Shown: one piece after another, positions 1 to 9,601 of the stretch
Numbering within the stretch: the first letter of the stretch is position 1
How the letters are laid out: every line of letters starts with the position of its first letter
DNA from: Pseudomonadota bacterium
Lineage (GTDB): Bacteria > Pseudomonadota > Alphaproteobacteria > Rhizobiales > Beijerinckiaceae
Assembly: GCA_021813805.1 (NCBI GenBank)
Contig: JAKAJL010000021.1
Span: 1-57,307, forward strand
Direction: 5' to 3'
Length of the DNA stretch: 57,307 bases
Made by a program: the position numbers and the translations under genes
Notes under the pieces: generated by a model
Seen by the model: the letters and a program-made list of their open reading frames with translations, nothing else
What the model was told of the DNA's origin: nothing
Databases searched by the model: none

Positions 1-412
1 GATCGGCAAGCTCCTAAAAATGCTCGGCTTCTCGCACATTAGCGCGACCGAGCCAGCCCGCCGGCCAGCCTTATGAGAACGCCTATCTGTTCGGCGCCAT
101 TTGTCCGGCGCGCGGCGTCGGCGCCGCTCTCACGCCGTCCTGCTGTTCGACGGCGCCGGCTGGCACACGACCGACAAGCTCAACATTCCGAAAAACATGA
201 CCCTGATCTTCCCGCCATCGCGCTCGCCGGAACTGAACCCGGTCGAAAACATCCGGCAATTTCTGCGCGCCAATTGGCTGGCGAATAGGGTCTTCGAAAC
301 CTGCGACGACATCATCGAAGCCGCCTATGACGCCCAGAACGACCTCATCGCCTTACCAGAGGTCATCGCCTCAATCGGGATGCGCGATTGGGCCCATTTC
401 GGTCAGTCATAA
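1..412 (+). pseudogene. IS630-family transposase remnant, decayed
   Basis: Three pieces of an IS630-type transposase lie in different frames. Positions 2-73 read IGKLLKMLGFSHISA (end of the helix-turn-helix part). Positions 72-125 read YENAYLFGAICPARGVGA (start of the DDE domain). Positions 131-412 read AVLLFDGAGWHTTDKL followed by SPELNPVENI and the usual GMRDWAHFGQS end. In intact family members about 20-25 residues separate the second and third pieces, so the copy has internal deletions with frame changes and cannot make an active enzyme. The left part may continue outside the window. It lies just past the 3' end of the kdp operon. Family assignment is from remembered IS630 sequence patterns. 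Confidence 0.85.
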
Positions 413-480
413 GGGCCGCTCGTATAATCTACAAATTCGATTGCGACCAGGCCATCCGATCTCTCGGACACTCGCAGCCC

Positions 481-1167
481 TCAATCCTCGGTCCACAGCC
501 GGTAGCCGACGCCCGGCTCTGTGAGGATCAGTTTGGGCTGTTCGGGCTTTGCTTCGATCTTGGCGCGCAACTGGCCGACAAAGACGCGCAGATAGGGCAT
601 GTCCTGCGCGTGGGCCGGTCCCCAGACGTTCAAGAGAATCTGGCGGTGGGTCGCCACCCGGCCGGCATGATGGACGAGGAAGGCGAGCAGGTCGAATTCC
701 TTGGGCGTGAGCTTCACTGGAACGCCGTCGCGGGTGACGAGGCGGCGCTCCAGGTCGACGCGCAGACCGTCGGCCTCGAAGACGGCGGGTTTCGCCTGTT
801 CATGGGCGGCGAGCCGCGCCGCCACGCGCAGCCTCGCCAAAAGCTCGCCGATCTTGAACGGCTTTTCGACATAATCATTGGCGCCCAGGTCGAGCGCTTC
901 GATTTTTTCCGCCTCGCGGTCGCGGGCGGACAGCACGATTACGGGGAGGTTGGAAAAAGCGCGCGCCCTGACCAGAACCTCCTTGCCGTCCATGTCGGGC
1001 AGACCGAGATCCAGAATGACGAGGTCGGGCGCCGCGGTGGCGATCATGTGCAGCGCCTCGCGACCGGTCCGCGCGGAAATGACCGCATAATCCGACGCCT
1101 CCAGCGCGGTGGCGAGGAATTTCAGAATCTGCTCCTCGTCGTCGACGATCAGGACGCGCTGTTTCAT
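481..1167 (-). CDS. kdpE: KdpE, OmpR-family response regulator of the kdp operon
   Basis: 228 residues, the usual KdpE length. The N-terminal receiver domain carries the acidic pair D9-D10, the phospho-acceptor D53 in ILDLGLPDMDG and the conserved Lys in VEKPF. The C-terminal half is an OmpR/PhoB winged helix (LTPKEFDLLAFLV and the end GVGYRLW). Its start overlaps the stop of kdpD by four bases (ATGA), so the kinase and regulator are translationally coupled. KdpE phosphorylated by KdpD activates kdpFABC under K+ limitation or salt stress in the known systems. A paired 11-bp direct repeat upstream of the operon (8597-8614) is a candidate binding site. It is the last gene of the operon. Confidence 0.95.
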   Translation of the reverse strand: MKQRVLIVDDEEQILKFLATALEASDYAVISARTGREALHMIATAAPDLVILDLGLPDMDGKEVLVRARAFSNLPVIVLSARDREAEKIEALDLGANDYVEKPFKIGELLARLRVAARLAAHEQAKPAVFEADGLRVDLERRLVTRDGVPVKLTPKEFDLLAFLVHHAGRVATHRQILLNVWGPAHAQDMPYLRVFVGQLRAKIEAKPEQPKLILTEPGVGYRLWTED

Positions 1168-3857
1168 GGGGGCAGGCTTTTTTTCATCTCGGCCACCGGG
1201 AAGCGCAGCACGATCCGGGTTCCGCGCCGGCGCGCCGCCGGGCTCTGCGCCTCGATCGTTCCGCCCATCGCCTCGACCAGCCCCTTGCAGATGGAAAGCC
1301 CTAGCCCCGTCCCGGCCTTGCGCCCGTCCGCCTTGCCGCCGCGATAGAATTTCTCGAACACGCGGGTCAGGTCCGCCGGCTTGATCCCCGGTCCGTCGTC
1401 GGTGACGGTGATCACCGCCTGAGCGCCTTCGCGGCGCGCATGGACAATCGCTTTCGAGCCGCCGCCATATTTATGGGCGTTGTCGAGGAGATTGAACAGG
1501 ACCTGCTCAAGCAACTGGGCGTCGCCGCGAATATAGGGGAGATCCGGCGCCAGCGAGGTTTCGATGCTTTCGGCGCCGAAGGCCCTGCGGCCGCGCTCGA
1601 CCGCGTTGCGGATACAGTCGGCGGCGTCGAGATAATCCCGCCGCGCTTTTAGCGCGCCGGATTCGATGCGCGACATGTCGAGCAGATTGGCGATGAAGCG
1701 GGTCAGGCGCTCCGTCTCCTCCTCGGCGGAAGCCAGCAATTCCTCGCTCTTTTTCGGCGGCAGCCGGTCGCGTAATTGCCGCAGGGTCGAAATGGCGCCG
1801 GAAATGGTCGCCAATGGCGTGCGCAGGTCATGCGACAGCGAGGAGAGCAGCGTGGTGCGCAGTCTTTCATTGTCTTCGAGCGCCGCGGCGCGCACCGCCT
1901 CGCCGATGAGCAGCGAGCGGTCGACGGCGAGCGCCGTCTGCTCCAGCAGCGCGGTCAGGGCGCGTTCGAATTCGGGCGTCGGCGCGTCGCCACGCGCCAT
2001 CGGTTCGAAGCCGAAGACGCCGACCGCCCCGCGGGGGGTGACAAGGGGTCGGAACTGTTTGGCGAGGGTCGGAAGCGTATTGGTGCGCCAGCCCGCGACT
2101 TCGTTCTTTGCAAAGGCCCAGCGCGCGGCGCTGATCTCGCCCTCGTTCAATTCGACGTCGGGAGGCCAGGCGATGCGAAGCCGCAAGTCTCCTTCTTCCG
2201 GAATCAGGAAAACGACGCCGCCGCCGACGATCTTTCGCAGATAGGCCGCCGCGGCCCACAGCACATCGTCGAGTTTCGCCGCTCCCGCCAATTTACGCGA
2301 GAATTCGTACAGAGATTCCGAATTCTGGGCGCGCTGGCGCACCGCTTCGGCCTGATCGTGCACGCGGCCGGCCAATGTGCCGGTGAAGACCGAGACCGCG
2401 AGAAAAACCAGCAGGGACAGAAGCTCCTGCGGCGACGCCACGGTGAAAGTATAGAGCGGCGGGATGAAAAAGAAATTATAGGCCAGGAAAGACAGGAGCG
2501 AGGCGGCGACCGCGGACCACAGGCCGAAGGAAACGGCGCAGCCGAGCACCGCCAGCAGGAAGACCATCGACAAGTTCGGCAGCTTGAGGACAAGCGAGAG
2601 CATTTCACCGATCGCCACCGCGAAAGCGACCGCCGCGAGGGCGGCGATCCCCCCGGGAAACAGTCCCTTGAGCTTCGGGCGCCGCCATCGCAACGCGGCG
2701 CGCGGCGCCTCGCGCTCCGGCGTCGTGATGACCTGAACGGCGACGTCGCTCGCGCGGCGGACCATCTCATCCGAAAAACTCTGCCCCAGACGTCGGCGCA
2801 GCCAGCCGGCGCGCGAGCGTCCGACCACGATCTGGGTGACGTTTTCTCGGCGCGCATAACGCAGGACCTCGGCGACAATGTCGCTAGCGCTCAGGCGCTG
2901 CGTCTGCGCGCCCAGCCGCTCCGCCAGTTGCAGGGCGTCGTCGATCTTCTTGAGCCGGACCGGATCAGTCTGCTCATGTCCGGGTCGCTCGACATGAACG
3001 ACGACCCAGGATGCGTTGAGCTTGGTCGCCATGCGGCCCGCGGTGCGCACCAATATATCAGCGCGGGCGTCGGGGCCGATGCAGGCAAGCAGATAATCAG
3101 AGGTCTCCCAGGGCCCTTCTATGGCGTTCTGCCGCAGAAAAGCGACCATTTGATCGTCCACCCGGTCGGCGGTGCTGCGCAAGGCGAGTTCGCGCAAGGC
3201 GGTAAGGTTGCCGGGGGTGAAGAAATTCTGCACGGCGCGGCGCGCCATCTGCGGCAGATAGACCTTGCCCTCGTGCAGGCGCTGGATCAGCTCCTCCGGC
3301 GTGATGTCGACAAGCACCACGTCCTGGGCGTTCTGAAGCACGCTGTCGGGCACCGTCTCGCGCACGGCGACGCCGGTCACGCGGCTCACCACGTCGGCAA
3401 GGCTTTCGAGATGCTGGATGTTGAGCGCCGTCCACACGTCGATCGCTGCGTCGAGCAGTTCCTCGACATCCTGCCAGCGTTTGGGGTGGCGGCTTTCCGG
3501 CGCGTTGGTGTGGGCGAGTTCGTCCACAACGATCAGCGCCGGGCGGCGCTTCAGCGCGGCGTCGATGTCGAACTCTTCCAGTTCGCGCCCACGATAGGGG
3601 ATTTTTTTCCGCGGCAGGATCTCCTGCCCTTCGAGCAATGCGGCGGTCTCGGCGCGGCCGTGGGTTTCGACGAGGCCGATGACCACGTCGCCTCCGTCGT
3701 CCTTGAGGCGCTTCGCCGCGGCCAGCATGGCGTATGTCTTCCCCACGCCGGGAGCGGCGCCGAGGAAGACTTTGAGTTTACCCCGCCCTTCTCTTCCCGC
3801 CAACGCCAGGAGCGCGTCGGGATCGGGGCGGCGATCGAGTTCGCGCTCCGCCGCCAT
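1164..3857 (-). CDS. kdpD: KdpD, K+/turgor sensor histidine kinase
   Basis: 897 residues, full length for the family. Order of domains: cytoplasmic KdpD domain with Walker A GAAPGVGKT at residues 33-41 and VVDELAHTNAP near 110; a universal-stress-protein-like domain around 255-380; a compact four-helix membrane block at about 403-500 (DUF4118 type); a GAF-like region around 520-650; the HisKA phospho-acceptor His676 in SSLSHDLRTP; and a catalytic ATPase domain with DNAHKYG, DDGPGIKP and GTGLGLSICKG. KdpD autophosphorylates and acts on KdpE as kinase and phosphatase. It follows kdpC by 16 bases and overlaps kdpE by four. All catalytic motifs look intact. Confidence 0.96.
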   Translation of the reverse strand: MAAERELDRRPDPDALLALAGREGRGKLKVFLGAAPGVGKTYAMLAAAKRLKDDGGDVVIGLVETHGRAETAALLEGQEILPRKKIPYRGRELEEFDIDAALKRRPALIVVDELAHTNAPESRHPKRWQDVEELLDAAIDVWTALNIQHLESLADVVSRVTGVAVRETVPDSVLQNAQDVVLVDITPEELIQRLHEGKVYLPQMARRAVQNFFTPGNLTALRELALRSTADRVDDQMVAFLRQNAIEGPWETSDYLLACIGPDARADILVRTAGRMATKLNASWVVVHVERPGHEQTDPVRLKKIDDALQLAERLGAQTQRLSASDIVAEVLRYARRENVTQIVVGRSRAGWLRRRLGQSFSDEMVRRASDVAVQVITTPEREAPRAALRWRRPKLKGLFPGGIAALAAVAFAVAIGEMLSLVLKLPNLSMVFLLAVLGCAVSFGLWSAVAASLLSFLAYNFFFIPPLYTFTVASPQELLSLLVFLAVSVFTGTLAGRVHDQAEAVRQRAQNSESLYEFSRKLAGAAKLDDVLWAAAAYLRKIVGGGVVFLIPEEGDLRLRIAWPPDVELNEGEISAARWAFAKNEVAGWRTNTLPTLAKQFRPLVTPRGAVGVFGFEPMARGDAPTPEFERALTALLEQTALAVDRSLLIGEAVRAAALEDNERLRTTLLSSLSHDLRTPLATISGAISTLRQLRDRLPPKKSEELLASAEEETERLTRFIANLLDMSRIESGALKARRDYLDAADCIRNAVERGRRAFGAESIETSLAPDLPYIRGDAQLLEQVLFNLLDNAHKYGGGSKAIVHARREGAQAVITVTDDGPGIKPADLTRVFEKFYRGGKADGRKAGTGLGLSICKGLVEAMGGTIEAQSPAARRRGTRIVLRFPVAEMKKSLPP

Positions 3858-3873
3858 GGCCTATTCTAGCGAG

Positions 3874-4473
3874 TCATTCCATCTGGTCGAGCGCCAGATT
3901 CAGCTTGAGCACATTGACGCGTGACTCGCCGAAGAAACCCATCCAGGGATTTCGCGCCTGGGCAAGGACGAGTTGGCGCACTTCTCCCGCGTCGAGACCA
4001 CGCGCCCTGGCGACTTCCGGCGCCTGAAGCAGAGCGTTTTCCGGCGATATGTCCGGGTCGAGCCCGGAGGCCGAAGCGGTCAGCGCGTCGGCCGGCAGCG
4101 GCCCTGTCCAGCCTTCCGCGCGCTTGGCCTCGACGCCCGCCTTGACCCGGTCGATCAGCGCCTTGCTGGTCGGCCCGAGATTGGAGCCGCCGGAACTGTC
4201 GGCGTTATAGGGGGCGTCGATGGTCTTGCTCGGGTCTTTCGGGTCCGGCGCGCTGGTCGCCGAAGGCCGCGAATGGAAATATTTCGTCGAGACAAAATTC
4301 TGGCCGATCAGCGCCGAGCCGACCACCTTGCCGTCGCGCAGGATCAGCGAACCGCCGGCCTGGCGGGGAAACAGGACCGCGGCGACGCCGGTCATGGCCA
4401 GCGGATAGGCGAGACCGGTGAGCAGAGTGAACAAGGCCAGCAGAACGATGGCGGGCCGGACATGAGCGAGCAT
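3874..4473 (-). CDS. kdpC: KdpC, K+-transporting ATPase accessory subunit
   Basis: 199 residues from the ATG at 4473, which has an AGGAG-type ribosome site just upstream; a longer in-frame opening to 4563 runs into kdpB and is not credible. One N-terminal membrane helix (IVLLALFTLLTGLAYPLAM) is followed by a periplasmic domain with family motifs SALIGQNF, SKYFHSRPSA-type sequence and GGSNLGP. KdpC stabilises the KdpA-KdpB complex and raises its ATP affinity in the known enzyme. The gene starts 10 bases after the kdpB stop. Confidence 0.95.
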   Translation of the reverse strand: MLAHVRPAIVLLALFTLLTGLAYPLAMTGVAAVLFPRQAGGSLILRDGKVVGSALIGQNFVSTKYFHSRPSATSAPDPKDPSKTIDAPYNADSSGGSNLGPTSKALIDRVKAGVEAKRAEGWTGPLPADALTASASGLDPDISPENALLQAPEVARARGLDAGEVRQLVLAQARNPWMGFFGESRVNVLKLNLALDQME

Positions 4474-4483
4474 GGCCTTCTCC

Positions 4484-6595
4484 TCAGGCGAGATGCAGCG
4501 CGGCGACGACGAGATCGATCGCCTTGATGCCGACGAAGGGCGCGACCAGGCCGCCGAGACCATAGATCAGCAGGTTTCGGCGCAGCAGCGCCGCGGCGCC
4601 GATCGGACGATAGGCGACGCCCTTGAGCGCCAGCGGGATGAGCAGCACGATGATCACGGCGTTGAAGATCACCGCCGACAGGATCGCCGATTGCGGCGAG
4701 GACAGTCGCATGACATTGAGCGCGCCGAGTTCCGGATAGGTCGCCAGGAACAGGGCCGGCAGGATGGCGAAATATTTCGCCACGTCATTGGCGATGGAGA
4801 AGGTGGTCAGCGAGCCGCGGGTCATCAGGAGCTGTTTGCCGATCTCCACGATCTCGATCAGCTTGGTCGGGTCGCTGTCGAGATCGACCATATTGCCGGC
4901 CTCGCGCGCCGCCTGCGTGCCGGTCTGCATCGCGACGCCGACATCGGCTTGGGCGAGCGCCGGCGCGTCATTGGTGCCGTCGCCGCACATGGCGACGAGA
5001 CGCCCGCCGGTCTGTTCCTTGCGGATGAATTTGAGCTTGTCCTCCGGGGTCGCCTGGGCGAGGAAATCATCGACGCCGGCCTCGGTGGCGATCGCCGCCG
5101 CGGTCAGCGGGTTGTCTCCGGTGATCATCACCGTCTTGATCCCCATGGCGCGCAGCGCGGCGAAACGCTCCTTGATGCCCGGCTTGACCACGTCCTTGAG
5201 ATGGATGAGGCCGAGCAGCGAGCCATAGGGCGTCGAAGGACGCCCGTCTGAAGACGAGCTATGGATCGCCACCGCCAGCGGGGTGCCGCCGGTGCGGCTG
5301 ATGCGATCGACGCCCTGGCGGAGCTCCTGCGGCGCGTCATCCTGGCCGAGGCCCACGAAATTCAGCACCGATTCGACCGCCCCCTTGCGCAGGCGGCTTT
5401 CGCCGAGATCGATCCCCGAGAGGCGGGTCTGGGCGGCGAAAGGGATAACCACCGGCGATCTGGCCGACAGGTCGGGTTCGGCGAGGCCGAAATCGCTCCG
5501 GGCCAGCGCGACGATCGAACGGCCTTCCGGCGTTTCGTCGGCAAGGCTGGCGATCAGGGCGGCCTCCGCCAGCTTACGCGGCTCGACGCCCGGCAGCGCG
5601 ATGAATTCGCTCGCCATGCGGTTCCCGAAGGTGATGGTGCCCGTCTTGTCGAGCAGCAGCGTATCCACGTCGCCCGCGGCCTCGACGGCGCGACCCGAGG
5701 TCGCCAGCACGTTGAAGCGCACCAGCCGGTCCATGCCGGCTATGCCGATGGCCGAGAGCAGGCCGCCGATGGTGGTCGGGATCAGCGTCACCAGCAGCGC
5801 CACCAGCACGGTCACGCTCACTTTTGTATTCGAATAGGTCGCGAAGCTCCACAGCGTGACCACCGCGATCAGGAACATGATGGTGAGGCCGGCGAGGAGC
5901 ACCGACAAAGCGAGCTCGTTCGGCGTCCTCTGGCGCTCGGCGCCCTCGACCAGCGCGATCATGCGGTCGATGAAGGTGTTGCCCGGCTGGGCGGTGATGC
6001 GCACCTTGATCCAGTCGGAGAGCACGGTCGTGCCGCCGGTGACGGCGCAGCGGTCGCCGCCCGCCTCGCGGATGACCGGCGCCGATTCGCCGGTGATCGC
6101 GCTTTCGTTCACCGAGGCGACGCCTTCGATGATGTCGCCGTCCGACGGAATCAGATCGCCCGCCTCGACCAGGACGATGTCGCCGACGCTGAGGTCGGGC
6201 GCCGGGACGGTCGAATAGGCCATGCCGAGATGACCGCGACTGTCCGGATCGAGCAGCCTCTTGGCCAGAGTGTCGCTGCGCGTGGCGCGCAGGGTCGCCG
6301 CTTGGGCCTTGCCCCGGCCTTCCGCCACGGCTTCCGCGAAAGTAGCGAACAGCACGGTGAACCACAGCCACAACGCGATCTGGCCGGAGAAAAAAGGCGA
6401 GTCGCCCTGGCCGAGGAAAAGTGAGCGCAGCCACAGCACGGTGACGAGAGCGGCGACGACCTCGGTGACGAAGATCACCGGATTGGCGGCCAGATGATGG
6501 GGGCTGAGCTTCTTTACGGACTCGATCGCAGCGGCGCGCATCATCGCCGGATCGAACAAAGCAAGCTGGTGTTTGGTTTCCGATTTCTTGGACAT
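4484..6595 (-). CDS. kdpB: KdpB, P-type ATPase catalytic subunit
   Basis: 703 residues, standard length. It is the ATP-hydrolysing subunit of the KdpFABC K+ pump. Visible motifs: TGES of the actuator domain at about 168-171, the phosphorylation site D316 in [22 protein letters not shown], and [12 protein letters not shown] in the hinge of the phosphorylation domain. Hydrophobic segments lie at the N-terminus, around 230-290 and at the C-terminus as expected. It follows kdpA by 11 bases and precedes kdpC by 10. No key residue is missing. Confidence 0.97.
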   Translation of the reverse strand: MSKKSETKHQLALFDPAMMRAAAIESVKKLSPHHLAANPVIFVTEVVAALVTVLWLRSLFLGQGDSPFFSGQIALWLWFTVLFATFAEAVAEGRGKAQAATLRATRSDTLAKRLLDPDSRGHLGMAYSTVPAPDLSVGDIVLVEAGDLIPSDGDIIEGVASVNESAITGESAPVIREAGGDRCAVTGGTTVLSDWIKVRITAQPGNTFIDRMIALVEGAERQRTPNELALSVLLAGLTIMFLIAVVTLWSFATYSNTKVSVTVLVALLVTLIPTTIGGLLSAIGIAGMDRLVRFNVLATSGRAVEAAGDVDTLLLDKTGTITFGNRMASEFIALPGVEPRKLAEAALIASLADETPEGRSIVALARSDFGLAEPDLSARSPVVIPFAAQTRLSGIDLGESRLRKGAVESVLNFVGLGQDDAPQELRQGVDRISRTGGTPLAVAIHSSSSDGRPSTPYGSLLGLIHLKDVVKPGIKERFAALRAMGIKTVMITGDNPLTAAAIATEAGVDDFLAQATPEDKLKFIRKEQTGGRLVAMCGDGTNDAPALAQADVGVAMQTGTQAAREAGNMVDLDSDPTKLIEIVEIGKQLLMTRGSLTTFSIANDVAKYFAILPALFLATYPELGALNVMRLSSPQSAILSAVIFNAVIIVLLIPLALKGVAYRPIGAAALLRRNLLIYGLGGLVAPFVGIKAIDLVVAALHLA

Positions 6596-6606
6596 TTCAG
6601 CAGACC

Positions 6607-8316
6607 TCAGAAAATCTTGCCGGCGAACATCAGGAAATGTTCGACAATCGGCCCGAGGGCGAGAGCGGGGAAGAATTGCAGACCGCCGACGATCAGGATG
6701 ACGCCGACCATCAGGCCGACGAACAGGTTGCCATCGGTCGGAAATGTCCCAAGCGAGGCTGCAACCTTCTTCTTGGCGGCGATGGAGCCGGCCATGGCCA
6801 TCACCGGCGCGACATAGGCGAAGCGGCCCAATACCATCGCAATGCCTAGGGTGACGTTGTACCAGGGCGTATTGGCGTTGAGGCCGGCGAAAGCCGAGCC
6901 GTTGTTGCCGGTCGCCGAGGTATAGGCGTAGAGAATTTCCGACAGGCCGTGCGGGCCGTTGTTGGCGAGGCTGGACAGCGCCGAGGGCAGCAGCGCCGCC
7001 ACGGCCGCGAAACCGAGGATCGAGAGCGGCAGGATCAGCACCGCCAGCATGGCCAGCTTGACCTCGCGGGATTCGATCTTCTTGCCCAAAAATTCCGGCG
7101 TGCGGCCCACCATCAGCCCGGCGACGAATACCGAAATGATGGCGAAAACCACCAACCCATAGAGACCGGAGCCGACGCCGCCCGGCACGATCTCGCCGAG
7201 CTGGATCAGGAACATCGGAATCATGCCGCCGATCGGCGTGAAGGAATCTTGCATGGCGTTAACGCCGCCGCAGGAAGTCCCGGTTGTCGCAGCCGCAAAG
7301 AGCGACGACAAGGCAATGCCGAAGCGCGTCTCCTTGCCCTCCATATTGCCGCCGGTTGGGTCGAGACCGAGGTGGGTCAGCAGCGGATTGCCCATGCTTT
7401 CCGCCGCATAGACGATGGCGACGGCGCTCGCCAGGATCACGGCGATGATCTTGAAAAAGGCCCAGCCCTGTTTCTCCGACCCGACCATTTTGCCAAAGGT
7501 GATCACCAGGCCGAAGGAAACGGCCAGCAGCGCCCAGATCTGCAGGAGATTTGTCCAGGCGTTGGGATTCTCGAACGGGTGGGCGGCGTTGGCGTTGAAG
7601 AAGCCGCCGCCATTGGTTCCGAACTGTTTGATCGCCTCCTGGCTGGCGATGGGGCCAAGCGCGATGGTCTGCTTGGCGCCTTCGAGCGTGGTCGCGTCGA
7701 CCGAGCCGGCCAGGGTCTGCGGAACGCCGGCGGCGATCAAGGCGATGGCGATCAAGAGGCTGACCGGCAGGAAGACATAGAGCGCCGCCCGGGTCATATC
7801 GACCCAGAAATTGCCGAGCGTCGTCGCGCTGTGGCGGGCGAAGGCGCGGGTCACGGCAATGGCCAGCGCCACGCCAGTCGCGGCGGAAAGAAAATTATGC
7901 GTCGCAAGGCCGGCCATTTGCGAGAAATTGCTCATGGTCGTCTCGCCGCCATAGGCCTGCCAGTTGGTGTTGGTCAAAAAACTGATCGCGGTGTTGAAAG
8001 CGAGATCGGGCGGCACATTGTCGAAATGCCGCGGATTGAATGGCAGGTAGGCTTGCAGCCTCAGGATGACATAAAGCGAGACGAAGCCCGCCACCGAAAA
8101 GACCAGCATGGCCCTCGTATAGGCGAGCCAGGTCTGCTCGCGCTCCGGCGCGACGCCGGCGAGCCGATAGAAGGCGCGCTCAACCGGGCCGAGGACCGGC
8201 GAAAGGAACGTGCGCTCGCCGGAAAAGACGCGCGCCATATAAAGGCCGAGCGGACGCGTGGTGAGCGCGACCAGGCCGAGGATGAGGCCGATTTGCAGCC
8301 AGCCGGCAAGGGTCAT
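6607..8316 (-). CDS. kdpA: KdpA, K+-binding and translocating subunit
   Basis: 569 residues, strongly hydrophobic. It is a member of the superfamily of K+ transporters with four pore repeats. The family sequences [33 protein letters not shown] and the repeat-like [10 protein letters not shown] segment are present; these contribute to the selectivity filter in known KdpA. It starts at the ATG at 8316, 18 bases after the kdpF stop. The gene is complete. Confidence 0.97.
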   Translation of the reverse strand: MTLAGWLQIGLILGLVALTTRPLGLYMARVFSGERTFLSPVLGPVERAFYRLAGVAPEREQTWLAYTRAMLVFSVAGFVSLYVILRLQAYLPFNPRHFDNVPPDLAFNTAISFLTNTNWQAYGGETTMSNFSQMAGLATHNFLSAATGVALAIAVTRAFARHSATTLGNFWVDMTRAALYVFLPVSLLIAIALIAAGVPQTLAGSVDATTLEGAKQTIALGPIASQEAIKQFGTNGGGFFNANAAHPFENPNAWTNLLQIWALLAVSFGLVITFGKMVGSEKQGWAFFKIIAVILASAVAIVYAAESMGNPLLTHLGLDPTGGNMEGKETRFGIALSSLFAAATTGTSCGGVNAMQDSFTPIGGMIPMFLIQLGEIVPGGVGSGLYGLVVFAIISVFVAGLMVGRTPEFLGKKIESREVKLAMLAVLILPLSILGFAAVAALLPSALSSLANNGPHGLSEILYAYTSATGNNGSAFAGLNANTPWYNVTLGIAMVLGRFAYVAPVMAMAGSIAAKKKVAASLGTFPTDGNLFVGLMVGVILIVGGLQFFPALALGPIVEHFLMFAGKIF

Positions 8317-8334
8317 GGCGAACTCCGGGGAATG

Positions 8335-8421
8335 TCAGAAGCGCTCGGGATTGAGCAAGGCGAAAACGAGGTAGACCCCGAGCAGGACGGCCACGATCAG
8401 GCCGAGGATCGGTTCGAACAT
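8335..8421 (-). CDS. kdpF: KdpF, small stabilising subunit of the Kdp pump
   Basis: 28 residues, MFEPILGLIVAVLLGVYLVF then ALLNPERF. It is a single transmembrane helix ending in the LxxPERF signature of KdpF. In E. coli KdpF associates with KdpA and stabilises the complex. It lies directly upstream of kdpA in the normal order. The ATG at 8421 gives the expected size; an in-frame extension upstream has no support. Confidence 0.9.
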   Translation of the reverse strand: MFEPILGLIVAVLLGVYLVFALLNPERF

Positions 8422-8432
8422 CCGTGCCTCCG

Positions 8433-8516
8433 TCAGGCGCGCATCAGAGCTATGGCGTAAAGGATCACGACGCTGATCAGGCCGATGCCCGCGCCGAGGA
8501 AAATGACATCTGACAT
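8433..8516 (-). CDS. 27-residue membrane peptide leading the kdp operon
   Basis: ATG at 8516 to TGA at 8433 encodes MSDVIFLGAGIGLISVVILY then AIALMRA: one hydrophobic helix with a short basic end. An AAAGGAG ribosome site sits at good spacing before the ATG, better than most in the window. The stop lies 11 bases before kdpF. Size and topology resemble KdpF, but the NPERF end is absent. I infer a second tiny subunit or regulator of the pump, or a coupling peptide. Similar very short ORFs occur ahead of kdpF in other proteobacteria as far as I recall, but I cannot name a family. Confidence 0.65.
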   Translation of the reverse strand: MSDVIFLGAGIGLISVVILYAIALMRA

Positions 8517-8596
8517 GGGCTCGCTCCTTTGCGGCTTGTCGGGGCCCATTTGGCGCCGAACGGGATAAGGACGCCATCGCGAAAGGGGCCGCGCGG

Positions 8597-8614
8597 CATA
8601 AAGCCGCCATAAAG
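8597..8614 (-). promoter_or_regulatory. Candidate KdpE binding site, direct repeat
   Basis: On the minus strand the heptamer CTTTATG occurs twice with an 11-base period (8614-8608 and 8603-8597), each followed by a GC triplet. OmpR-family regulators bind tandem half-sites one helical turn apart, and E. coli KdpE recognises TTTATA/TTTACA-type repeats. The site lies about 80-100 bases upstream of the first ORF of the operon. Assignment to KdpE is inference. Confidence 0.5.
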
Positions 8615-8632
8615 ATTTTGCGCTGGCCGAGT

Positions 8633-9229
8633 TCAGCCGGCTGAAAACGTCATCGCCGCGCTCTGCGCCGCCTCGCGCATTCGCTCCAATTGACCGGGGC
8701 GCGGAACGCTCCAGCCGATCTGCCGCGCCAGCGCGGCAAGAGGCCGGTTTTCCGCCCGTGCGCCGGCAATCCGCGCGCCGAGAGAATCGTGATCATCGGC
8801 GCGGACGAAATCGCCAGTCCGGCGCACGCATATGCCGAGGCAGTCGCGCGGCGCCTCGACCATGCCGCAGACGGCGCACAGCCAGATTTCAGCGCGCTCA
8901 TCGTCCGGAACCGCTTGCGGCGCTTGTTCGCGCGGCGCCCGCGCCAGCAGATCCTTTGCACGCTCGCGCAATCCTTCAAGCGCGCGCGCAAAACCCTCGG
9001 GCGTCGTCGCTTTGACCACGACCTCGCGCGCGAATTCTCGCAGGGCCTGGTTCGTTTCGCTCAAGTTCAGGAAATATTCGAGCAGGTCGGCGTGGCTGGC
9101 CGCATCGACGACCAAGGCGCGCTTGAAATCGCACTTTCCGACGCACTCTTTGGCGTTTCCCATCGCGCCGCATCCGATGCACCGCCAGAGGGTCAGGCTT
9201 TCCGGCACTGCGTCATCAGCCTCGGCCAT
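8633..9229 (-). CDS. Unknown protein with duplicated Cys4 (zinc/iron-sulfur-like) motif
   Basis: 198 residues from the ATG at 9229. Two segments share the pattern C-x2-C-G-x7-C-x-G-x-C: C17, C20, C29, C33 (LWRCIGCGAMGNAKECVGKC) and C128, C131, C140, C144 (IWLCAVCGMVEAPRDCLGIC). Identical spacing and flanking residues show an internal duplication. Each set of four cysteines could bind Zn or an Fe-S centre. The segment between is acidic, helical and rich in Arg, Glu and Ala. It overlaps the 3' end of the next upstream gene by 14 bases and lies downstream of nnrS on the same strand, so a link to nitrogen-oxide stress is possible. No signal peptide. I do not recognise the family. Confidence 0.75.
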   Translation of the reverse strand: MAEADDAVPESLTLWRCIGCGAMGNAKECVGKCDFKRALVVDAASHADLLEYFLNLSETNQALREFAREVVVKATTPEGFARALEGLRERAKDLLARAPREQAPQAVPDDERAEIWLCAVCGMVEAPRDCLGICVRRTGDFVRADDHDSLGARIAGARAENRPLAALARQIGWSVPRPGQLERMREAAQSAAMTFSAG

Positions 9230-9530
9230 CGTCCGTCCCGCTCGCGAGCCGCTCGATCCCCTCGTCGAGCGCGGGGCCCGAAAAGGCGAAGGCGAGCACG
9301 GCGTGGTCGCCCTGGATCGACTGCACTTCGGCGTCGAGAAAGGCCAGCAGGCAGGCCATGCTTTCCGAACCTTCGCCGAAGCGCAGCCGGTCGCCCGCGC
9401 GCACCCGCGCCACCGGCGTGATCCGCGCCCGCCAGCGGCAGGCGTCCAGTCTTTCGAGCAGCGCCGCCTCGATCCGCGCGGTTTCCTCGCCGCGAAACCG
9501 CAGGCCAAGCAAATTGACGTGTGCGCCCAT
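9216..9530 (-). CDS. Unknown 104-residue protein, partner of the Cys4 protein
   Basis: Starts at the ATG at 9530 (MGAHVNLLGLRFRGEETARI). It looks like a small soluble alpha/beta protein with no cysteine in the body and no signal peptide or membrane helix. Its last codons overlap the start of the Cys4 gene by 14 bases, which implies translational coupling and perhaps a physical complex. It follows nnrS by 71 bases on the same strand, so all three may be one transcript. I do not recognise the family; an upstream in-frame extension to 9557 is possible but unlikely. Confidence 0.65.
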   Translation of the reverse strand: MGAHVNLLGLRFRGEETARIEAALLERLDACRWRARITPVARVRAGDRLRFGEGSESMACLLAFLDAEVQSIQGDHAVLAFAFSGPALDEGIERLASGTDDGRG

Positions 9531-9601
9531 TCGGCTTCTCCGCGCGTTACTGACCATGAAAGCGTAGGTCCGTCAATAGCTTGGCGGCCTTTCGAGGTTA
9601 A

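Noticed and set aside
1776-3869. 697-codon plus-strand open frame opposite kdpD
   Set aside because: It is the antisense shadow of kdpD in GC-rich DNA; it has no domain sequence or ribosome site, while kdpD has full family motifs.
6949-8460. 503-codon plus-strand open frame opposite kdpA
   Set aside because: Shadow frame; runs through kdpA, kdpF and the small ORF without independent evidence.
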